Below are positions 56,790 through 64,000 of a stretch of DNA of 64,000 nt, piece by piece; the first letter of the stretch is position 1, and every line of letters begins with the position of its first letter. Position numbers and translations under genes: made by a program. Below the pieces are notes generated by a model, which was not told where the DNA came from, searched no databases, and saw only the letters and a program-made list of their open reading frames with translations. The stretch lies in assembly GCA_949358305.1 (NCBI GenBank), contig OX442314.1, positions 24,607,060 through 24,671,059 of the forward strand, written 5' to 3'. The DNA comes from Strigamia acuminata (taxonomy: Eukaryota; Arthropoda; Chilopoda; Geophilomorpha; Linotaeniidae).

Positions 56790-57540
56790 TGTATGTCAGA
56801 TTTTTCTGAATCAGCTCACGATGAATTAATTTCTAAGAGATATTGTATGCTTCTAGCCAAGATGTGATTGGTCTTAACTTGGTTTAGACTTTTATAATCC
56901 ATTAAGCATAGATGATCTTCACAACTACATAGATTAAGGGCAGACATTTTCTTCCAGATTACAAATTTAGTTTTAAAAAAGTTGATTGCATGCTGATTTA
57001 TTGATGTAATGGTGTAACAAAATGTACTTGAGGCCTGGTGCAACCGGTTCTTAATGCTTGTTACGTTTGCAACTGAAGCATGGTTCCCTCATGAATTCAC
57101 ACGAAGTAGTAAAGTAAAGCACAGCACCTGCAGCATGTATTGTGGGATACTAATGCACCTGCCGCAAGTGTGAACCATATTTTTGATCCAAGTTTTCATA
57201 CTATTATTCTACATCAAACTGTTCCAACAAGATGTGCGTGGAATTTGCAAAAGGAGAAATCACTTCAACTGTTCTTCCTTTTCCACAATTCACTTCTGAA
57301 CGAACGCACTAATTTGTCAACCAAATACGCACCGGCAACTTTGAATAATTTCCAAAATGGCCATCAATCTTACTTGGAAAAAGAAACAACCACGCACGAG
57401 CAATGAATATAACAGTGAATTGGTCTTGAAGGCCGGCACATTATAATTTCCTACTATGGTCTGCACCCAGTATCTTCATGCCAAATTCAAACATTAAATT
57501 CCATTTTTTTTACAGATCTGAGTAACCCTAGTCACCATAA
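56790..57540. other. Non-coding DNA
   Basis: No recognised gene or element. Short frames only. Confidence 0.4.
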
Positions 57541-57544
57541 CCAA

Positions 57545-57791
57545 TAGCGGGCGTTCAGACTCTGGGTCCAAGATGCTTACAATAAATAGATCCAAATTCA
57601 TCCTGGATCGACTATTCAAACCTACAGTTCGCGCCCGGCACACGATTTTCTAATTCCAGTTGTTATTTAGCAGTATTAAGCCTAATAATGCTAAAATAAA
57701 GTAAATAAACAACAATAAACTCATCATTAAAAGTAATTTACAGCGAAGTACCAAAATATTGTTGTTTATTTACTTTATTTTAGCATTTTGT
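57545..57791. repeat. Family A copy with an extra inverted repeat
   Basis: CAGTATTAAGCCTAATAATG (about 57671-57690) and the AATAATGCTAAAATAAAGTA-type segment (57683-57715) match family A at 59600-59650 in reverse. The 33-bp segment is repeated inverted at 57759-57791, giving a hairpin with a 43-nt loop. The upstream part (57545-57650) resembles the family A left end, which is diverged here. Confidence 0.6.
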
Positions 57792-57794
57792 GCC

Positions 57795-58334
57795 ATTAGC
57801 TGTTATTATTTCTAAAATTTATTTACTTGTTGAGTTTGTATGTGCAGATAGGAATTCCCAGTTTGATCAAAATATTGAGCAGCATGCTATATACGAGTAT
57901 AGCCTAACACAAAAAGCAAACTTAAATCCTTTTTCTTCTCCTAATTCCTCGTTTATGCCATCACAGTTAAGCCAGAAGTAGAGGATAGAGAGAGTTGAAG
58001 ATGAAACAACTTTCAAAGCTGCACATCCGCTCCTGCCGGTAAAAGCGGAAGTTGGGGATATCAGTTCCACGAACGAAATTGGCAAGAAGTATCCATTCCA
58101 CGCCATTTCGCCATTTCTCTTTTTTTTCTCTCTTTCTTTTCTTCAAATTTATTCTTAATTTACGAACCGGGTATATTAAAAATTGTTTATATTCTTCAGA
58201 TCATTCTTAAACCGTCCACAGCAGTAACATGGAACAGTTGTTGTTGCTGCATCAACCCCTACTTCCTGTTTTGAGCTTTGTCCTGACCTTTTACATCATT
58301 GACACTACTTCTTCCTTCAAAAACGCCTTAATAA
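57795..58334. other. Non-coding DNA
   Basis: Frames at 57790-57981 (plus) and 57867-58106 (minus) show no domain. Pyrimidine-rich tract at 58110-58150. Confidence 0.35.
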
Positions 58335-58370
58335 CAGTTTGCGCTAGCTATCTTGATGCCAGATTCAAAC

Positions 58371-58780
58371 TATACTCTGGCTCACTATAAGTTGGGCCTA
58401 TTTTCTATTGGCTAAGCATTTTCACTTGTGTGGTGATACCGAAAAATAGATCAAAACACTGGCTGACATTTTGACTGTTTTCCAGACAAAACAACCAATA
58501 AAAAAATTAGAAAATTGTTTGCTTTCCTGACAAAGCAAGCAATAAACCGAATAAACATGAATATTGAAATAAAAACAGCAAAAATCTTTATTTTATGAAT
58601 TGAAAAAAACATTTTCTTATAAAATACAAATAACAATACATCATTTCAATTGTTCAAATAATAAAAAAAAATTAAAAACCAAACTGAACTACTTTTGCTG
58701 GTGGTAGCACACAGTCCAGTCAGGAGTAATGAGGCTCAGCCAATGAAAAATAGGCCCAACTTATAGTGAGCCAGAGTATA
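58371..58780. mobile_element. TATACTC-family element with about 47-bp terminal repeats
   Basis: Left TATACTCTGGCTCACTATAA, then GTTGGGCCTATTTTCTATTG, is repeated inverted at the right end (to 58780) with about three differences over 47 bp. The interior (58455-58510) matches the 25114 copy in reverse, including AACACTGGCTGACATTTTGA. No ORF. Confidence 0.8.
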
Positions 58781-58860
58781 CACATCACTAAGCCTGCTAT
58801 TTTTGCGGACTAAAAACATTGAAATTGCGGGCGGAAAGCGGATCAAAAAACTGCCATTTT

Positions 58861-58920
58861 GCGGACGTATTGCGGACGTATTGCGGACGTATTGCGGACG
58901 TATTGCGAACGTATTGCGGG
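58861..58920. repeat. 11-bp tandem repeat (GCGGACGTATT)
   Basis: Five and a half copies of GCGGACGTATT, with one base change in the fifth, were read directly. Confidence 0.95.
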
Positions 58921-58929
58921 CTCATCCGG

Positions 58930-59226
58930 AAAGATTTTAACCAAAATTTCAAGGTTTTAAACGAAATTTGAAGTGTTTAAAGAAAGTTTTAAGTTTTTAA
59001 AGGAAATTTGAAGTTTTTAAAGAAAATTTGAAGTATATAACGAAACTTTAAAGTTTTAAAACAAAATTTGAAGTTTTAAAACAAAATTTAAAGTTTTTAA
59101 ACGAAATTTGGAGTGTTTAAACAAAATTCTAAGTTTTTAAACATAATTTGTAGTTTTTAAACAAAATTTGAAGTTTTTAAACATAATTTTAAGTTGTTAA
59201 ACATAATTTTCAGTTTCTAAACGAAA
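58930..59226. repeat. Degenerate 20-22-bp tandem repeat (AAACGAAATTTGAAGTTTTT)
   Basis: About thirteen units vary around AAAC(G/A)AAATTTGAAGTTTTT. They lie directly after the 11-bp array, inside the hAT-type element. Confidence 0.9.
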
Positions 59227-59734
59227 TTATTACGTGATACCGTATCACGCAATACTATCACACCTGAAATTTGTCAATAATGGTCCATTATTGGCCAATA
59301 ATGGGCTATTATTGGTAAATTGCGGATTTTCCGCAAAATTGCGGTAACATGGTCAAATTGCGGAAATTGCGGAGAAAAAACTGCGTCAGAATTGAAAAAT
59401 TTTAGTGCCAAAATGCTGCATTTGGCCTATCCGCAAGTTTAAAAACATTTTGGGGAAAATTTATTTTCCGCAAAAATAGCAGGCTTACACATCACACTGC
59501 GCATGCATTTAACATGGCAATTGTCAAGCTTGTTTCACGCAAAGGAAATTAAACAACAATATTTTAGTAACATGTTGTAAATTACTTTTGTTAATGAGTT
59601 CATTGTTGTTTATTTACTTTATTTTAGCATTATTAAGCTTAAGATTAGGCTTAACTGATGAATAACAGCTCGAATTAGAAAATCAACCATGCGCAGTATG
59701 AATTTGGCATCAAGATACCGAGCGCAAACTCTAG

Positions 59735-62372
59735 AAACATCCAAAAGGGCCATAATTTCTTATGGGTTTAATTCCCCTTAAAATCCACATCCCATTTCAT
59801 AGTCATCAATAATTACAACTGAATTTTAGCCGGCAGAATCAAATTCTCGGCAAACGCCTGCAAAAAGGATAGAATTTTTCCTTTGGGTATAATTTAAATT
59901 TAAATCCCCATCCTTTGATAATCGTCAATAATTACAATTGCACCTGTCTCTGCGAGAGTATTGAATGACAGAGAGCGCCTGCGGACAACCAGTAGGTTGA
60001 AAAGCTTAGTTTGTTTATTAAGGGAAACTGAATTATCGGATTTTGCAAGCTTGCACATACGTGTTTCCTCCGCGTAATAAAATATTTACGCAAAACCAAG
60101 TTCAAATTTCAAATTTCAAACAGCTTCCCCAGTGTATCGACTTTAATCGTAATGATCCCTTTTCTTCCTCATTCTCAACTATTAAAACAAACGCTCAATA
60201 GTTGATAAGAAAACCAAAGAGCAATTTGTACAAGGCAAAAATGTAATCGCATTGCTTTTGTCTTTGCAGATTTACTACTCAGATGCCTGCAAAAATAATA
60301 ATAATAAAACTCGCAGCATTTTAGCGGTTTGCAGGGCAAAACGAATAGATAAATTTGCACACAACGAGCTGTCGGAGAAACGGATTATGTAGCACGAGAT
60401 TATAATCTTGATTTATAAAGGTAGCTATTAAATTTATGGATGAATTAAACAACTCCTACTAATAAAATGAAATTCAAAAATAAAAAAAATAAAAAAAACT
60501 TTTAAAGAAATGAATACAACAGGACGAAAATGAAAACGGAACGTGGCGTTTCCCATTAATCATGACAAAAATTCTTAAAACACTTGCTAAGTAATGTGCC
60601 AAAACACTCTCACCTTGCAAGATACAAGTGAAAAGGGGTGTGCGGTGGGGTGATGGGGAGTAATTAAATTTCCTTAATCTTAAAACCACGTGGAGTCGCG
60701 AATTTCATTAGTTAAAATTAAGGAGCGTAAGAGTGAACGTGAGGGAAAAAAAGGAGAGCAAAAGAAAAGAAATTGCAAACGTGTTCAAAGATGACTGACA
60801 CAACAAAGTTGCAATTTGTGGAAATTGTTGCGATTCTTAATTATGCGTCACACGATTCAGTGACAATGCATACTTGAGTTGAACGCCAAGTTGCAAGTTA
60901 AAATTGCTTTTGACTGTCAAACATAGGTCAGGATTACAATTTAATTTTCAAATGCCTGCAACGTTTCATAATTGCACCAAATAACTTGATCCCTTAATGT
61001 AATAAGCAAACATCAACTTCTTGTTTTCCCCAATTACCTTACGATTTTTTCCCCCTACAAAGTCGAAAGAAATTATCAATTTCTCGGTGGAATTTCCAAA
61101 CTAATGCAACAATGCTTTCTTTTCAAAGTTTAGATGAATTTTCTGTTGTGCTGTAAGCCTATTTACGCCTCATAAGTTAAGTAACATCCGCCAGAGTGAG
61201 TAAGGAACAGGAATGTAATTAACACTGCATTATTTTAATGTACAACTACAAATAATATTCTAAAATATTTTTTGAACCATATAAGCAGGGGGCATTCTTA
61301 CATACTGCAGGTGCTATGCTACAGAAATTTTTGTGCTTTGTGAATACCTATCCCCTACACCAGCTACCACCAAAATCTCGAGTTAGTTTAAACCTAATTG
61401 TCGCTCTTCTGGCTGTCGCGCCAGTTACAGCATCCCCTTTGATAAGACAATCAAAAAAAAATCTCTAATCGTCATCAGACCCCCCATTGCTCGTTTGCAT
61501 TGCTGGAGTAAATCACAGGAAATCCACATCATATGAAGTGCCAGTGCAGATTTCGACAAGGAAGGAGTCAATTGGAAAATTCCATTTGCTTCACTTGAAT
61601 GTAAATTAGCTGTAAGACAGTGAGGTGAACATACTCAAGACAGAGCAGAGTAAAAATCAAGTCGGCAAATTACAAGAAACCCTGTGAGCCCCGGAAGGGT
61701 TTGATGAAAGAAAACCATACGCCAGGTTCGAATAATCAACCCAAAATAAATTTGAATATTTATTCTAAGTTAAATACACAAAAGAAAATATGTCTCGAGC
61801 GACATCTATGAGTAAGGACTAACCTGGCGGCCAAGATCACAGACCCAAATCCCATCAACTTATCCCAAAACGGAAATATTTCATCATGATCCCTACACCA
61901 TTTGACTGTAATTCTATCTCATAAGTGTCTGGCTTATGCGTTTAGAATGCAGTCACGTGTCCTGGACACAGGATAAGGTGAAAGCATCTGCGGATGCAAA
62001 GAGAGAAACTAATTGACCTCGTAGCCCATTGTTCACCCGCACTGAAGACCGCAGGCTAGTTATGGAAAGGTGTTGACCGCGATCGGCGTATAAGCACATC
62101 AAGAATAAAGACTCAACACGCTGTCTCAGACACCATATAAAGGATATAAACCTCAGACAAACGTGTTTCATTATTCTTTGTAATTTGGGCATCGATCGCC
62201 CTCACTGGCCAACCCCGAAACACACAATGTGTTCGTGTATCATTTTTAAAGCAATTTCTCGATCAGACTGAAGTAGTTGAAAGATCAACTATTAATTAAA
62301 CAATACTTGGAAGAACAGCAAACGGCGCCCAGAATTCAGATTACAAATTCAAAATATGTGTTAGAATTTCTG
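59735..62372. other. Mostly non-coding DNA
   Basis: Two diverged direct repeats of about 65 bp lie at 59755-59822 and 59878-59942, both ending TCAATAATTACAA(C/T)TG. A family D right end is at 61234-61290 (ATATTTTTTGAACCATA). A CG-richer stretch at 61930-62230 contains AATAAAG and might be an LTR remnant, but no duplication was found. No gene was recognised. Confidence 0.4.
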
Positions 62373-62374
62373 TA

Positions 62375-63009
62375 TACGGGGTGGCCCAAATAAATGTATA
62401 CACTGTTCAATTAAATATACATTCATCATTAGTTGTGGGCAGTTTTAACGTTTCTGGTGCAGTTTTTTCCGTTCTTTGGTTTGGTGTTTAGTTTTTGACG
62501 ACTCGAGCTTTTGTTCTCAAGATATTTACGATTTTAATCAATTTTGCCCCAATTCGCCAAATTTGCACTAGTCATTCCTGAATTTCAGATTTTGTGGTAC
62601 TTTTTTAATCTCTTCAGCGGTACTTTAGTGGATTTCTTCAGATGTACCAGTAAGAGATCGCGCAAGAATTTGGAAGATTTTTCTAAATTTTATGAGATTT
62701 TGTGAGATTTTGCTACATTTTGTGAACTTTTGCTACATTTTGTGAGATTTCTGAACGTATCTGCAACGAAATATACCAAAAAAGTGTGACATGAAACGTT
62801 TTCCATATGCGTTTTGGTAATTTTCTGCCGAAACGTATGCAAAACGTTTCATTTGTCATCGTTTTTTTTTCACATTTCAGGCCTCCAATTGTGCACCCGC
62901 GCGCAATCGGCAAAAAAAATTTGCCCCGCATGCAATTCGAGGCCCGCGGACAATTGGAAGATATACGGTTTTCAATTGAACAATGTATACATTTTTTGAG
63001 ACACCCGTA
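62375..63009. mobile_element. Mariner-like TIR element containing a relative of the 21429-21795 element
   Basis: The left end TACGGGGTGGCCCAAATAAA, then TGTATACACTGTTCAATT, pairs with the inverted right end (CAATTGAACAATGTATACAT, TTTTTGAGACACCCGTA) over about 36 bp. TA occurs at both tips. The part from 62752 to 62970 (AACGTATCTGCAACGAAATA, CAAAACGTTTCATTTGTCAT, GGCCTCCAATTGTGCACCCG, GAAGATATACGGT) is a half-element of the 21429 family. No transposase frame remains. Confidence 0.68.
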
Positions 63010-63305
63010 GTAACCCTCCTTGCATTGTCAGGCCAGTTTTATTCGGGCCGCAATCATACTTCTTATGTAAATAGTTGGTGTTTGTCTAGCATATTAACTC
63101 TCACTTCAAAGTGCAAAACGTCTACTAGTAGAGCGAAAATTCGACTTTCGTGTTACTTTACCTTGGAGACTGCTAATGGATTTTGTTAAAATAAAAGTTT
63201 GCGCTTTTCCCAAACTAAACATATTTGATCAAATTCGGCCGATTTCATTTTCGAAATTACTTTCTTCCATTCAATTAGAGTAGTAAAACAATTACATTAC
63301 AAGCT
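63010..63305. other. Non-coding DNA
   Basis: Nothing recognisable in this stretch. Confidence 0.4.
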
Positions 63306-63307
63306 GT

Positions 63308-64000
63308 AGTTCTTAACCTTTTCCTATCTGGCATCCCTTGGATTCTAAAACAGAATACGTTCAGTAACTATTTACCATAACCGGTACCAAAAACACTAAA
63401 AACCAAAACCAGGCAGAAACCACTTCAAAAATCCCTCCAATATACCTTTTATGCCGTTTTTGATGTCCATTCAGTTTATATTAACAATAAAACGCAGACA
63501 AACAGCAAGTTTGAATGCATCTAAAGAAAATTTCCCATTTGCCACTCTAAAAACACGTTAGTTTAGTATCCTAAAGAAAAAAAAAGATGACACTGGATAT
63601 ACTGCACTCTAATGTAATAAAAAAAATCTACCACGTTTCCGTTTTTCTTTTTGCGTTTGGTTTTAGTCTGGAGTTTCTAAACTGGGGCGAGTAAATACAC
63701 ACAAGCGTGTAAAATAATCTTCTTTAAGCCACAGGCAGAGTTCAAAAAGTATTTTCCCATAAACATTTGGTGTAAACTTATCCGGTAAACATCTGTGCCA
63801 ATGTCTTGATTCTAAGTGCTATGGTGTCAAATCAGATGCAATAATCGTTGTAAAAATGCTTTTAAGCCAGCCGCAACAAAAGCACCAACATATTGCCCGA
63901 AATTTTAATCATGCAATAATGACATCATCTACTTAAACAAACCGCAGTACATAACATTGACTTATACACTTGTAATATCACGTGTAAGTTCACGTCTCTA
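63308..64000. other. hAT-like left terminus (63308-63355), then non-coding DNA to window end
   Basis: GTAGTTCTTAACCTTTTCCT, then GGCATCCCTTGGATTCTAAA, resembles the 'CAGTGGTTCTTAACC...GGCACCCCTTGGATTCTAAA' start of widespread hAT elements. The matching right end was not found in the remaining sequence, which has no recognised gene. Confidence 0.4.

Larger units (their letters stand above)
58781..59495. mobile_element. Non-autonomous hAT-type element with 8-bp duplication and internal tandem arrays
   Basis: The element 58789-59487 starts TAAGCCTGCTATTTTTGCGG(A) and ends with the exact 21-bp inverse. The flanks are identical 8-mers cacatcac (58781-58788, 59488-59495), pointing to hAT-type integration. 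The interior holds an 11-bp array (58861-58920), a 20-22-bp array (58930-59226) and several GCGGA(A/T)TTTCCGC-like motifs near the right end. No ORF of note. Confidence 0.82.
58335..59732. mobile_element. Family A element split by two younger elements
   Basis: The left piece 58335-58370 (CAGTTTGCGCTAGCTATCTT, GATGCCAGATTC) and the right end 59690-59732 (GAATTTGGCATCAAGATACC, GAGCGCAAACT) are inverted copies of each other. They mark one element interrupted by the elements at 58371-58780 and 58789-59487. The right part contains TGTTTATTTACTTTATTTTA, found in the other family A copies. No transposase; superfamily unknown. Confidence 0.55.

Noticed and set aside
61930-62230. LTR-like CG-richer stretch with AATAAAG
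   Set aside because: No matching direct repeats or clear TG...CA ends were found. A 79-codon minus frame across it has no domain.
1-64000. tRNA, rRNA, CRISPR arrays, bacterial operons or defence systems
   Set aside because: No T-arm/B-box patterns with foldable cloverleaf, no rRNA signatures and no regularly spaced direct repeats with unique spacers were seen. The tandem arrays have no spacers.

Overview
The window is AT-rich animal (metazoan) DNA. It has almost no long open frames, dense simple repeats, many short terminal-inverted-repeat (TIR) transposons, and one complete LTR retrotransposon of the BEL/Pao superfamily. BEL/Pao elements occur only in animals. The gag-pol protein looks arthropod-like to me, but the species cannot be fixed from this sequence. 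No prokaryotic gene organisation, CRISPR array, rRNA or tRNA gene was found.

The only intact protein gene is the 1,732-residue gag-pol of the BEL/Pao element (46508-52458). The element has two 329-bp LTRs that read as identical, a 5-bp target-site duplication, and a primer-binding site matching the 3' end of tRNA-Phe. It looks young and possibly still able to move. A heavily broken Ty1/copia pol remnant lies on the minus strand at the left edge (about 215-1660). A solo-LTR candidate sits at 6308-6811.

Most other recognisable structure is non-autonomous DNA transposons. There are hAT-type elements with exact 8-bp duplications (2287-2684, 58789-59487), TTAA-flanked piggyBac-like elements (43532-43967, 45278-45750) and many TA-flanked Tc1/mariner-like elements. 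Several are nested: 38900-39694 contains 39061-39608; about 43466-44316 contains 43532-43967; 45124-45979 contains 45278-45750; 56257-56787 contains 56530-56665; and 58335-59732 holds two further elements. Sibling copies provide natural empty sites that support two of the nested insertions.

Host genes are not clearly visible. A CpG-rich stretch at about 30570-31060 carries an arthropod-style initiator plus DPE and a splice-donor candidate, so it may be a promoter and 5' exon. Weak exon candidates lie at 7829-8080, 28912-29145, 36130-36209 (minus) and 39727-40060. The rest reads as intronic or intergenic DNA, and I saw no prokaryote-like defence or metabolic system in it.
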